DNA of 64,000 bases, from positions 2,336,001-2,400,000 of the forward strand of contig NZ_CP115465.1 of NCBI RefSeq assembly GCF_027912535.1. Reading direction: 5' to 3'. The translations under genes and the position numbers were made by a program. The notes below the pieces were generated by a model. That model was not told the DNA's origin. It saw only the letters and a program-made list of their open reading frames with translations, and made no database searches. The DNA is from Brevundimonas sp. NIBR11. Lineage in GTDB: Bacteria; Pseudomonadota; Alphaproteobacteria; Caulobacterales; Caulobacteraceae. The stretch's first letter is position 1. Every line of letters begins with the position of its first letter. Positions 24,268 through 31,757 of the stretch are shown piece after piece.

Positions 24268-25679
24268 CCGTCGCTCGCGGGCGGCAGGACCAGGGCGACG
24301 CGGAGGCCCGGGCCGGAGCCGCCGTAAGCGCCGGGGCCCTCATCCAGTTGGATGCGGCCGAGGTGAGCCTCCATGACGGCGCCGACCAGCGACAGGCCCA
24401 GGCCCGATCCGGCCTCGGAGCGGCTGTTGTCGAGCCGGACGAAGCGTTCGATCACGCGCGGGCGGTCCTCCTCGGGCACGCCGGGGCCAGTGTCGGTGAC
24501 GGAGAACTCGATCTCGCCCGAGGAGCGACGGCGCGCGCGCAGCATGACGGCCCCGCCGACAGGGGTGTATTTGATGGCGTTGTCGATGACGTTGGCCAGG
24601 GCCTGGGCGAGGAAGGGCCGCGCCCCCTCGATCAGCAGGCCGCGCTCGATCTCGGCGGAGAAGTCGAGACCCTTGTCCTCGGCGGCGGGCTCGTAGAGTT
24701 CGGCCATGTCGGCGGCGAGGTCGGCGGCGTCGAAGACGGCGGCGTCGGGCACCCGACCGGCCGCCGCCTGGAGCCGGGCGATGGCGAGGACGGTGTTGAA
24801 GGTCTTCAGAAGGGTGTCCGCCTCGTCCAGCGCGACCTGCAGGGCGTCGACGCCGTCGACACGGCCGGCCTCGGCGTCGATCAGGGCGACTTCCAGCTTG
24901 GCCCGCATCCGCGTCAGGGGGGAGCGCAGATCGTGGGCGATGGCGTCGCCGGCGTGGCGGATCGAAGCCATCGACTGCTCCAGCCGGTCCAGCATCCCGT
25001 TCAGCCCGACGCCGAGTTCATCGAGTTCGTCACCCGTGCCGCGCACGGCGACGCGGGCCTTGAGGTCGCCGTCCTGCACCGAACCGACGACGGCGTTCAG
25101 CCGCCCCATTGAGCGTTCAAGGTTACGGCTGATCAGCAGGCCGCCGCCCAGACCGAGCAGCAGCACCATGCCCATGGCCATCCACAACGCCTGGGTCAGA
25201 CGGCCGAGATAGGCCTCGGTGTCGCCCAGGGATTCGCCGACGATCAGTCCCTCCCCGCCCTTCAGCCTGATCTGGACGGCGCGGACCTGGGGCCGGATGA
25301 CGCGGCCGTCGGGGTCGGTATCGGTGATGGTGAAGGTGGTCCAGGCCTCCTCCGTCGTCGGCGCCTCGTCGAAGGGCGAGACGCTGAGACTGGAGGTGAT
25401 GAAGGTCCCGTCCGGCTCCATCAGCCGATAGAGGAAGGCGCTGCGCGTCAGGGTCCGGTCGATGACCGCCATGTTGAGCGCGTCGATGCCGCGGCTGTCA
25501 TAGACGCCGACCAGGGCCTGCAGCTCGCTGCGCACGTCCGTTTCGGCCTTGGCCTGAGCCTCTTGGGCCGAGGCGATATAGACGTAGGCCAGGATCGCGC
25601 TGGCCGCCGCGGCGAACAGGGCGAGGAACAGCAGCGTCAGCCGGAAGGGCGTGCGGCGGAAGAGGGAGGGGAGACGCAT
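24264..25679 (-). CDS. Sensor histidine kinase, partner of the 26162-26833 response regulator
   Basis: About 471 residues from the ATG at 25679 (MRLPSLFRRTPFRLTLL). Transmembrane helices near residues 13-35 and 160-183 bound a periplasmic sensor; a HAMP linker follows, then HisKA with HDLRSPLTRMRAKLEVALID (phospho-acceptor His near 255) and HATPase_c with NVIDNAIKYTPVGG, DTGPGVP and GSGLGLSLV. The longer frame that begins at 25706 uses codons inside the palindromic repeat and is probably spurious. In many genomes such a kinase directly follows its regulator; here a DUF559 repeat cassette of about 0.47 kb separates them. The stop overlaps the glnE start. Confidence 0.9.
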   Translation of the reverse strand: MRLPSLFRRTPFRLTLLFLALFAAAASAILAYVYIASAQEAQAKAETDVRSELQALVGVYDSRGIDALNMAVIDRTLTRSAFLYRLMEPDGTFITSSLSVSPFDEAPTTEEAWTTFTITDTDPDGRVIRPQVRAVQIRLKGGEGLIVGESLGDTEAYLGRLTQALWMAMGMVLLLGLGGGLLISRNLERSMGRLNAVVGSVQDGDLKARVAVRGTGDELDELGVGLNGMLDRLEQSMASIRHAGDAIAHDLRSPLTRMRAKLEVALIDAEAGRVDGVDALQVALDEADTLLKTFNTVLAIARLQAAAGRVPDAAVFDAADLAADMAELYEPAAEDKGLDFSAEIERGLLIEGARPFLAQALANVIDNAIKYTPVGGAVMLRARRRSSGEIEFSVTDTGPGVPEEDRPRVIERFVRLDNSRSEAGSGLGLSLVGAVMEAHLGRIQLDEGPGAYGGSGPGLRVALVLPPASDG

Positions 25680-25686
25680 CGCCAAA

Positions 25687-26085
25687 CTATTCTCCCTCCC
25701 CTTCATGGGGAGGGTGGTCGGAGCGCAGCGGAGACCGGGTGGGGTGCTCCCCCAGCTTTTGCCGGATGAACTCCACCACGTCGCCGAGGTTGTCGCGGAT
25801 CATCGCATTGTCGAACCGCAAGGTCCTGAAGCCTTCCTGAGCGAACACCGCGTCCCTGATCCTGTCCTTCTTCGCACCGTCTGCGGTTTCATGCGAGGCG
25901 CCGTCGACCTCGATGATCAAACGATGGTTGAAGCAGACGAAGTCGAGGAAATACCCTCGGACCGGCGTCTGTCGCCTGAAATGATAGCCTTCTCGTCGCA
26001 GAGCTTTGAGGCCGAGCCACAGGCGCGCTTCCGGCGGGGTCATCGCCTTGCGCATCGCTCGGGCCTTGGTCGTTGCTTCCTTCAA
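25687..26085 (-). CDS. DUF559 (Vsr-like) nuclease-fold protein inside a repeat cassette
   Basis: 132 residues of the DUF559 family, related to Vsr/very-short-patch endonucleases with a PD-(D/E)XK-type fold. The core is intact: MTPPEARLWLGLKALRREGY, FRRQTPVRGYFLDFVC, LIIEVDGASHETADG, KKDRIRDAVFAQEGFRTLRF. The Asp of YFLDF and Glu of IEVDG are the expected metal-binding residues. TTG at 26085 is used; an ATG at 26055 would remove ten residues. The last 19 or so residues (to HEGEGE) are encoded by the flanking repeat itself. The gene sits between two inverted repeats and splits a regulator/kinase operon. Nuclease activity is inferred from the fold. Confidence 0.85.
   Translation of the reverse strand: MKEATTKARAMRKAMTPPEARLWLGLKALRREGYHFRRQTPVRGYFLDFVCFNHRLIIEVDGASHETADGAKKDRIRDAVFAQEGFRTLRFDNAMIRDNLGDVVEFIRQKLGEHPTRSPLRSDHPPHEGEGE
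25690..25746. repeat. Left palindromic repeat of the DUF559 cassette (family A/B)
   Basis: Begins TTCTCCCTCCCCTTCATGGG and ends ACCGGGTGGGG. It holds a CTCCCC/GGGGAG hairpin. It overlaps the 3' end of the DUF559 gene and starts 11 bases past the kinase start. It is the inverted partner of 26097-26150. Confidence 0.85.
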
Positions 26086-26096
26086 GTCGTGGAGTT

Positions 26097-26150
26097 CCCC
26101 ACCCGACCTCGCAGCGCTCGGCCACCCTCCCCATGAAGGGGAGGGAGAAA
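26097..26150. repeat. Right palindromic repeat of the DUF559 cassette (family A/B)
   Basis: Reads CCCCACCCGACCTCGCAGCG to CCATGAAGGGGAGGGAGAAA, the reverse complement of the left repeat with one short indel. It ends 11 bases before the regulator stop. It is nearly identical (about 30 bases, two mismatches) to the left unit of the empty pair at 12169-12221. Confidence 0.85.
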
Positions 26151-26161
26151 GTCTTTCGTCC

Positions 26162-26833
26162 CTACGCCTCCAGCCGATACCCCGCCCCGCGCACCGTCTG
26201 CAGCATCGCCTTGTCGAAGCCCTTGTCGATCTTGGAGCGCAGGCGGGAGATGTGGACGTCGATGACGTTGGTCTGGGGGTCGAAATGGTATTCCCACACC
26301 TTCTCCAGCAGCATGGTGCGGGTCACCGACTGGCCGGCGTGGCGCATCAGGAACTCCAGAAGCTGGAACTCGCGCGGCTGCAGGTCGATCTCGGTGGCGC
26401 CGCGATGCACGGTGCGGCCGATCAGGTTCATCTCCAGGTCGCCGACCTTCAGCACGGTCTGGACCCCGCCCGTCTCGCGACGGCGCGACAGGGCCTCGAC
26501 CCGGGCGATCAGCTCGGCGAAGGCGTAGGGCTTCACCAGGTAGTCGTCGCCGCCGGCCTTCAGGCCCGTGATCCGGTCCTCGACCTCGCCCATGGCCGAC
26601 AGGAAGAGCACCGGCGTCTGGTCGCCGTCCTTCCTCAGGGTCTCCACCATGCCGATGCCGTCCAGGCGGGGCATCATCCGGTCCACGACATAGACGTCGT
26701 AGTCGCCCTTCTGCGCTTCCAGCAGGCCATAGGCGCCGTCGATGGCATGGCTGGCGCTGTGACCGGCCTCGGTCAGGCCGCGCACCATGGCCTGTGCGGC
26801 TTCGGCGTCGTCCTCGACCACGAGAATTTTCAT
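26162..26833 (-). CDS. OmpR/PhoB-family response regulator
   Basis: 223 residues. Receiver domain (1-115) with acidic pocket EDD at 7-9, phospho-acceptor Asp in VVDRMMPRLDG near 52, Thr/Ser in LFLSAMG and Lys in LVKPYAFAEL near 102. The winged-helix DNA-binding domain (about 125-222) ends in TNVIDVHISRLRSKID and TVRGAGYRLEA. The partner kinase is encoded downstream beyond the repeat cassette, and the DegP-like protease upstream after a strong hairpin. This arrangement suggests an envelope-stress or metal-responsive system, but the signal is not evident. Confidence 0.93.
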   Translation of the reverse strand: MKILVVEDDAEAAQAMVRGLTEAGHSASHAIDGAYGLLEAQKGDYDVYVVDRMMPRLDGIGMVETLRKDGDQTPVLFLSAMGEVEDRITGLKAGGDDYLVKPYAFAELIARVEALSRRRETGGVQTVLKVGDLEMNLIGRTVHRGATEIDLQPREFQLLEFLMRHAGQSVTRTMLLEKVWEYHFDPQTNVIDVHISRLRSKIDKGFDKAMLQTVRGAGYRLEA

Positions 26834-26857
26834 TGGGCCGCCCCTCCGGAATCACAA

Positions 26858-26887
26858 TCGCCGCCGACGGTAGTCCATCGGCGGCGA
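26858..26887 (-). terminator. Terminator or attenuator after the DegP-like gene
   Basis: TCGCCGCCGA and TCGGCGGCGA pair perfectly over ten bases around a ten-base loop, followed on the minus strand by TTGTGATT. Located between the protease stop (26935) and the regulator start (26833), it could end or reduce transcription into the two-component genes. Confidence 0.65.
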
Positions 26888-26934
26888 CTTGGGGAGTTAA
26901 GCCTTGTTCAGGCTGCGGACCACTCCGAGGCGGA

Positions 26935-28476
26935 TCATTCCACCTTGGCCAGTTCGAGTACGACGGAGCGATTGCCGGCCGGTGTTCGCACCAACAGGAA
27001 GATTCCTTCCCGGCCCGCTGCTTTCGCGGCAGCCACAGCGGCCCGGAAGTCCGCCACTGTCCGAACCGGCCTCAGATTGGCCTGCACGATGACGAATCCG
27101 GCTTCGTAGCCATCCCGTGCGGCACGAGACCCTTCGGCAACGCCCGTGATGACAAGGCCCTCGACACGTTCGGAGATCGAGAAACGCGAACGCAGGCCAT
27201 CGGTCAAAGGCGCGACGGTCAGGCCTTCGATGACTTCGCCCGCGGGTGCGACCGGCCGACCAGGCGACGGCTCAGCGCCTTCCTCAGTCGTCTGTGCCGC
27301 TTGAATATCAGCCGGGCGCGTGCCCGAGCGGATGCTGAGCGTCTGACGGCGACCTTCGCGGACGATTTCCAGGCGAAGCTCGTCACCGGGCGCAGCCTGT
27401 CCGACCTGGCGGGTCAGTTCTGTGGAGGTCTTGATATCCCGGCCATTCAGCTTGACCACCAGGTCGCCTTCACGGAGACCGCCTACATCCGCCGGGCCGC
27501 GTGGCGTTACGCTGTTCACGTACGCACCCTCTGGAAGATCAGCCGCTTCGCGCGCGCTGTCGCTGAGGGTCTCGATGGTAACGCCCAGATAGCCGCGCTC
27601 GATGGCCCGACCTGTCATCAGGCGATCTGTCACCGACTTGGCGATCGAGGCCGGGATGGCGAAGCCGATGCCGACCGAGCCGCCCGTCGGCGAGAAGATC
27701 GCCGAGTTGACCCCGATCACGCGGCCATAGATGTCGAAGGTCGGGCCGCCCGAGTTGCCCCGGTTGATGGCGGCGTCGATCTGCAGATAGTCGGTGTAGG
27801 GCGTGGTGCCGTCGCCGATGTCGCGGGCGCGAGCCGAGACGATGCCGGCCGTGGCCGTGCCGCCGAGACCGAACGGATTGCCGACCGCGATGACCCAGTC
27901 GCCGACGCGCGGCTCGGCCGCTTCCTCGAAGCTGACGAACTTGAAGTCCGAGCCCTCGACCTTGACCACGGCCAGGTCGGTGTCCTGATCGCGACCGACC
28001 AGACGGCCGGGCAGTTCACGGCCGTCCGACAGTTTGACGGTGATCTTGGTGGCGTTGGCGACGACGTGGTTGTTGGTGACGATGAAGCCGTCGGCCGAGA
28101 TGAAGAAGCCGGAGCCGGCGCCCTGGGCGGTCGGCGCGTCCTCGCCCTGTTCCGCTTCCGGGGTCTGGGGCGCCTGGAAGCCGAAGCCAGGCAGGCCGGG
28201 GATCGGGATCAGGCCGCTGCGCGGACGTTCGATCGGGGTCTCGACGTCGATCTGGACGACGGCGGGCGAGACCTGATCGAAGATGTCGGCGAAGCTGAGG
28301 GGCGCGCCCTGGGGCGGGGCGAAGGCGAGGCCCGAGGCGCCGGCGGACGGGATCAGCCGCCCGCTCGCCTCGGCGGCGTTGGCGCCGGGCCAGTCGATCA
28401 CGCCCCCGGCGGTCGCGGCGGCCGCGAAAGTCAGGCCGACGGCGGCCCCCAGGATGAATTCCTTGCGCTTCAGCAT
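26935..28476 (-). CDS. DegP/HtrA-family (Do-like) periplasmic serine protease
   Basis: 513 residues. N-terminal signal segment (about 1-35), then a trypsin-like protease domain with catalytic His in VTNNHVVAN (about 141), Asp in DQDTDLAVVKV (about 171) and Ser in INRGNSGGPTFD (about 247), followed by two PDZ domains (about 300-385 and 415-505). A proline-rich insertion with many acidic residues (GFGFQAPQTPEAEQGEDAP) sits in the LA-loop before the His, the loop that controls oligomer activation in DegP. Acts in envelope protein quality control. It lies between ccmH and a two-component system that may regulate it, a common arrangement for envelope-stress genes. Confidence 0.93.
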   Translation of the reverse strand: MLKRKEFILGAAVGLTFAAAATAGGVIDWPGANAAEASGRLIPSAGASGLAFAPPQGAPLSFADIFDQVSPAVVQIDVETPIERPRSGLIPIPGLPGFGFQAPQTPEAEQGEDAPTAQGAGSGFFISADGFIVTNNHVVANATKITVKLSDGRELPGRLVGRDQDTDLAVVKVEGSDFKFVSFEEAAEPRVGDWVIAVGNPFGLGGTATAGIVSARARDIGDGTTPYTDYLQIDAAINRGNSGGPTFDIYGRVIGVNSAIFSPTGGSVGIGFAIPASIAKSVTDRLMTGRAIERGYLGVTIETLSDSAREAADLPEGAYVNSVTPRGPADVGGLREGDLVVKLNGRDIKTSTELTRQVGQAAPGDELRLEIVREGRRQTLSIRSGTRPADIQAAQTTEEGAEPSPGRPVAPAGEVIEGLTVAPLTDGLRSRFSISERVEGLVITGVAEGSRAARDGYEAGFVIVQANLRPVRTVADFRAAVAAAKAAGREGIFLLVRTPAGNRSVVLELAKVE

Positions 28477-28498
28477 CGGTGTCTTTTCGATCCTTCAT

Positions 28499-28554
28499 GG
28501 TCCGTGACGGACCCGTTTCGCCTTCTGATATAGACCTCCGGCGGCTTTCGCCAA
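28499..28554 (-). promoter_or_regulatory. Promoter of the DegP-like gene with a 15-base palindrome
   Basis: On the minus strand TTGGCG (28554-28549), a 16-base spacer and TATATC (28532-28527) form a sigma-70-like promoter. GGTCCGTGACGGACC (28499-28513) is a perfect palindrome just downstream of the expected start site and 23 bases before the ATG, suitable as an operator or leader hairpin. Confidence 0.4.
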
Positions 28555-28581
28555 CCGTGGACTTGCGAGGCTTCTACCCGC

Positions 28582-29094
28582 TCAACGCCCGTCGTGAGGC
28601 GCGGATGCGTCAGGATCAGGGCGAACCGTTTCAGTCTGGAGAAGATCGGCCAGCCGACGTTCCTCGTCGGGCGAGAGCGGCGCGGTTTCGACGGGCTTTC
28701 TGCGGGCGAAAACGACGAGCGCCGCGCCGCCGATGACGGCCAGAAGGCCCGGGCCGAACCACAGCAGCCAGGTCCCGGTCCGCACCGGCGGGGTGAACAG
28801 GACGTAGTCGCCGTAGCGGCGCACGAGGTCGTCTCGGACCTGCTGGTCGGTGGCGCCCGAGGCGATCTCCTCGCGGATCAGGCGGCGCATGTCGCCCGCG
28901 ATCCCGGCCGGACTGTCGGCGATGGATTCGTGCTGGCAGACGACGCAGCGGACCACGGAGAACAGCCGCTGGGCGCGGGCCTCTGCGCCGGGCGAGGCGA
29001 GCGGCTGGTCTGGGGGAGCGGCGGGTTCTTGGGCCCGGACCGGGCCGGACAGCATCAGGATAGCGAGCACCATGGCCACCAAAAATCCGCTCAT
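28582..29094 (-). CDS. ccmH: Cytochrome c maturation protein CcmH (CycL)
   Basis: CcmH is the periplasmic thiol-redox component that handles apocytochrome c cysteines before heme attachment. The RCVVCQ motif (RCxxC) lies near residue 54, after a signal segment MVLAILMLSGPVRAQ, and a membrane anchor (about 117-138) precedes a charged cytoplasmic tail. Family pattern SIADSPAGIAGDMRRLIREEI is intact. The ATG at 29094 lies on the edge of a palindromic repeat; an alternative ATG at 29073 would lose seven residues and start directly at the signal peptide. It follows ccmF, from which it is separated by the repeat pair at 29.1-29.2 kb. No ccmG is present here. Confidence 0.92.
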   Translation of the reverse strand: MSGFLVAMVLAILMLSGPVRAQEPAAPPDQPLASPGAEARAQRLFSVVRCVVCQHESIADSPAGIAGDMRRLIREEIASGATDQQVRDDLVRRYGDYVLFTPPVRTGTWLLWFGPGLLAVIGGAALVVFARRKPVETAPLSPDEERRLADLLQTETVRPDPDASAPHDGR

Positions 29095-29214
29095 CCCCGC
29101 GAAGGCGGGGCCCCAATCCTTTGGGCGGTCAGAGGCGTCAAGCGCGCGTCGACCGCGATTCCGCATGTCTTGCCCCTGTCTAAAACCTGGGTCCCCGCCT
29201 TCGCGGAGATGCAC
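29091..29214. repeat. REPIN-like inverted pair, family E, between ccmF and ccmH
   Basis: TCATCCCCGCGAAGGCGGGG at 29091-29110 faces CTGGGTCCCCGCCTTCGCGG, ending at about 29205, in inverted orientation, with about 80 bases between the palindromes. Each palindrome can form a CCCCGC/GCGGGG hairpin. The motif is a widespread alphaproteobacterial intergenic repeat type. It occupies almost the whole gap between ccmF and ccmH. Confidence 0.75.
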
Positions 29215-29228
29215 AGAAAATGGAAAGG

Positions 29229-31223
29229 TCACGCGGCCGCGACCTTCTTCCGCCCGCCCACCGCCAGCCTCAGCCGCCGATCGAACAGGGATAGCACCCC
29301 GCCCAGGGCCATCACGAACGGGCCGAGGAAGATCAGCCGGGCCCAGGGATTGTAATAGACCCGGACGGTCCAGGCGCGGGCGGCTTCCGGCGTCGAGCGG
29401 CGCTCGCCCATGACGACATAGACGTCGTCCAGCCCCCGGAAATCGAGGCCGACCTCGGTCGTGGTCTGGCCGCCGGCGGGGAAGAAGCGGCGTTCGGCCG
29501 TGACGGTCTTCGGGACGGCGCGGCCGTCGGTGGAGGTGACGGTCAGGGTCCCCTGCTCGGCCAGATAGTTGGGGCCTTCGACGATCTCGACCTTGTCGAG
29601 GGTGACGGCCCAGCGTCCGGCCTGGACCTCGCCGCCGATGGGCAGGGGGGCGGCCGCCTCGACCGTGAAGCCGGTCTCGACCACGGCGCCGAGGACGAAG
29701 AGGCCCAGGCCCGCGTGTGCGAGCGTCATGCCCCAGGCGCCGAGCGGCAGGCCTCTGGCGCGGCGGCCGACCTCGGGCAACGGGGCGTGGAACAGGCGGA
29801 CGCGCTCGACCACCTCGGCCAGGGCGCCCAGGATCAGCCAGGCGCCGACGGCGAGCCCGGCCGCCGCAAACGCCTTCTTCGGCTCGAAGGCCAGCCAGCC
29901 GACGAAGCCGCAGGCGAGGGCGAGGCCGCCGGCGACGGCGAGCCGCTGCAGGGCGCCTACCGCGTCGCCGCGCTTCCAGGCCAGCAGCGGCCCGGCGGGC
30001 AGGATCAGGAAGGCGACCGCCATCAGGGGGGTGAAGGTCAGGGCGAAATAGGGCGGGCCGACCGAAATGGTCGCGCCGGTCGCGGCCTCCAGGATCAGCG
30101 GATAGAGGGTGCCGAGGAGGACGGTCGTCGCCGCCACGGTCAGGAAGAGGTTGTTCAGGACCAGGGCGCCCTCGCGGCTGATCGGGGCGAACAGGCCGCC
30201 GCCCTTGAGCTGGGGCGCGCGCCAGGCGAACAGGGCGAAGGCCGATCCGGCCGTGGCGGCGAGGATGCCCAGCAGCATCAGCCCCCGCTCCGGATCGACG
30301 GCGAAGGCGTGGACGCTGGTCAGGACGCCGGACCGGACCAGGAAGGCGCCCAGCATGGAGAAGGTGAAGGCCAGAAGGGCGAGGAACACGGTCCAGCCGG
30401 CGAGGGCGCCCCGCCGTTCGGTGACGACGGCGCTGTGCAACAGAGCGGCGCCCGCGAGCCAGGGCATGAAGCTGGCGTTCTCGACCGGGTCCCAGAACCA
30501 CCAGCCGCCCCAGCCGAGCTCGTAATAGGCCCAGAAGGCGCCCAGCGTGATCCCGGCGGTCAGGAAGACCCAGCTGGCGAGGGCCCAAGGCCGGACCCAT
30601 CGCCCCCAGGCGGGCCAGAAGCCGGAGAAGGCCCGGCCCTCGATCAGGGCGGCGACGGCCAGGGAGAAGGTCACCGAGAAGCCGACATAGCCCGCGTAGA
30701 GCATGGGCGGATGGATCGCGAGCGCCGGGTCCTGAAGCAGAGGGTTCAGGGAGGCGCCCTGAAGCGGAGCCGGGTCGATCCGCTCGAACGGGTTGGAGGT
30801 GAAGACGGCGAAGGCGAGGAAGAGCGCGCCCAGGCCGCCCTGCACGCCGACGGCCGAGGTCTTGAGGCCGAACGGCAGGCCGCGCGCGCGGGTCAGGGCC
30901 GCGCCAAAGCCGGTCATGACCAGGCACCACAGGACCAGCGACCCCTCGTGGCTGCCCCAGGCGGCGGCCACCTTGTAGAGCATCGGCTTGTCGGTGTGGC
31001 TGTTGTTGGCGACGTTCGCGACCGAGAAGTCCGAGGTCGCGAAGGCGAAGATCAGGGCGGCGAAGGCGAGCGCCGTAGCCAGCGCGGCGGCGACGGCGGC
31101 GCCCTCTGCGCCTCCGGCCAGCAGGGGGCTGCGACGCAGACGGCCGGTCGTGGCGAGGCCCGTCTGGAGCACCGACAGCATCAGGGCCAGGATCAGCGCG
31201 AAGGCGCCGAATTCGACGATCAT
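29229..31223 (-). CDS. ccmF: Cytochrome c heme lyase subunit CcmF (CycK)
   Basis: CcmF receives heme from CcmE and, with CcmH/CcmI, attaches it to apocytochrome c on the periplasmic face. 664 residues with about 15 membrane helices. The conserved WWD-type tryptophan domain is visible as WAYYELGWGGWWFWDPVENA (about residues 225-244), and the conserved histidines lie in SHEGSLVLW near 92 and IHPPMLYAGYVGF near 171. The C-terminus ends in LFDRRLRLAVGGRKK. Its start overlaps the ccmE stop by four bases. Confidence 0.97.
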   Translation of the reverse strand: MIVEFGAFALILALMLSVLQTGLATTGRLRRSPLLAGGAEGAAVAAALATALAFAALIFAFATSDFSVANVANNSHTDKPMLYKVAAAWGSHEGSLVLWCLVMTGFGAALTRARGLPFGLKTSAVGVQGGLGALFLAFAVFTSNPFERIDPAPLQGASLNPLLQDPALAIHPPMLYAGYVGFSVTFSLAVAALIEGRAFSGFWPAWGRWVRPWALASWVFLTAGITLGAFWAYYELGWGGWWFWDPVENASFMPWLAGAALLHSAVVTERRGALAGWTVFLALLAFTFSMLGAFLVRSGVLTSVHAFAVDPERGLMLLGILAATAGSAFALFAWRAPQLKGGGLFAPISREGALVLNNLFLTVAATTVLLGTLYPLILEAATGATISVGPPYFALTFTPLMAVAFLILPAGPLLAWKRGDAVGALQRLAVAGGLALACGFVGWLAFEPKKAFAAAGLAVGAWLILGALAEVVERVRLFHAPLPEVGRRARGLPLGAWGMTLAHAGLGLFVLGAVVETGFTVEAAAPLPIGGEVQAGRWAVTLDKVEIVEGPNYLAEQGTLTVTSTDGRAVPKTVTAERRFFPAGGQTTTEVGLDFRGLDDVYVVMGERRSTPEAARAWTVRVYYNPWARLIFLGPFVMALGGVLSLFDRRLRLAVGGRKKVAAA

Positions 31224-31687
31224 GAGGAGGTGCGGCCGCCTTCAGGCCGCCACTCGCCCTTTGCCTTCAGCCGGTCGGCGACTTCGCGCGGCATGTAGGT
31301 CTCGTCGTGTTTGGCGAGGACGGTGTCGGCGTGGAAGACGCGGTCGGGGCCGAACTTGCCCTGGGCGACGATCCCCTGCCCTTCGCGGAACAGGTCGGGC
31401 AGGTCGCCGTGGTAGACGACGCGGCTGGTCGCGGCGTTGTCGGTGACCGAGAAGGCGACGGTCGCGCCGTGGTGTTCGACGCTGCCGGCCTCGACCAGAC
31501 CGCCCAGGCGGATCATCCGGCCGGCGGGGGCGGCCGCGGGCGTCGCTTCGGACGGCGAAAAGAAGAAGGTCACGCTGTCCTTCATCGCCCATAGCGACAG
31601 GCCGACGGCCAGAGCGAGCACGGGGGCGGCGGCGGCCACGACCCACAGGCGGCGACGGGCCTTCGGCGATTTGGGAAGCCAGCTCAT
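31220..31687 (-). CDS. ccmE: Cytochrome c-type biogenesis heme chaperone CcmE (CycJ)
   Basis: CcmE covalently binds heme through a histidine and passes it to CcmF. 155 residues: N-terminal basic anchor helix (about 14-33), then an OB-fold domain with RMIRLGGLVEAGSV and VVYHGDLPDLFREGQGIVAQ. The heme-binding histidine is in VLAKHDETYMP near residue 125, with the following tyrosine as heme ligand. The ATG at 31687 is preferred over upstream in-frame codons. It overlaps ccmF by four bases and follows ccmI by 70 bases. Confidence 0.96.
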   Translation of the reverse strand: MSWLPKSPKARRRLWVVAAAAPVLALAVGLSLWAMKDSVTFFFSPSEATPAAAPAGRMIRLGGLVEAGSVEHHGATVAFSVTDNAATSRVVYHGDLPDLFREGQGIVAQGKFGPDRVFHADTVLAKHDETYMPREVADRLKAKGEWRPEGGRTSS

Positions 31688-31757
31688 GGGCGGACGACGG
31701 GTTCCGGGAACGGAGAAGTCGCGCCGTATAGCGCCTGAGACGCGCGGCTCCAACGGG

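Larger units (their letters stand above)
25690..26150. mobile_element. Candidate mobile unit: inverted repeats enclosing a DUF559 gene
   Basis: About 460 bases bounded by inverted family A/B repeats with a single gene between them, inserted into a 482-base gap of an otherwise compact regulator-kinase-glnE operon in which the following genes overlap by four bases. The same repeat family appears without a gene at 12169-12320. By analogy to REPINs and their RAYT transposases, the nuclease may mobilise or maintain the repeats. Target-site duplications were not identifiable. Mobility is hypothesis. Confidence 0.45.

Noticed and set aside
25678-25706. Kinase start at 25706
   Set aside because: Those nine codons come from the palindromic repeat; ATG at 25679 begins the natural N-terminus.
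28582-29228. Missing ccmG as evidence of gene loss
   Set aside because: In rhizobial/caulobacterial cycHJKL clusters ccmG (cycY) is encoded elsewhere, so absence here is ordinary.
28582-30930. 782-codon minus-strand frame that appears to fuse ccmH to a larger protein
   Set aside because: The upstream part is the wrong frame of ccmF joined through the repeat; ccmH begins with its own signal peptide.
29715-31298. 527-codon plus-strand frame opposite ccmF
   Set aside because: The Gln/Gly/Glu-rich composition is that of an antisense frame; the minus-strand gene is unmistakable.
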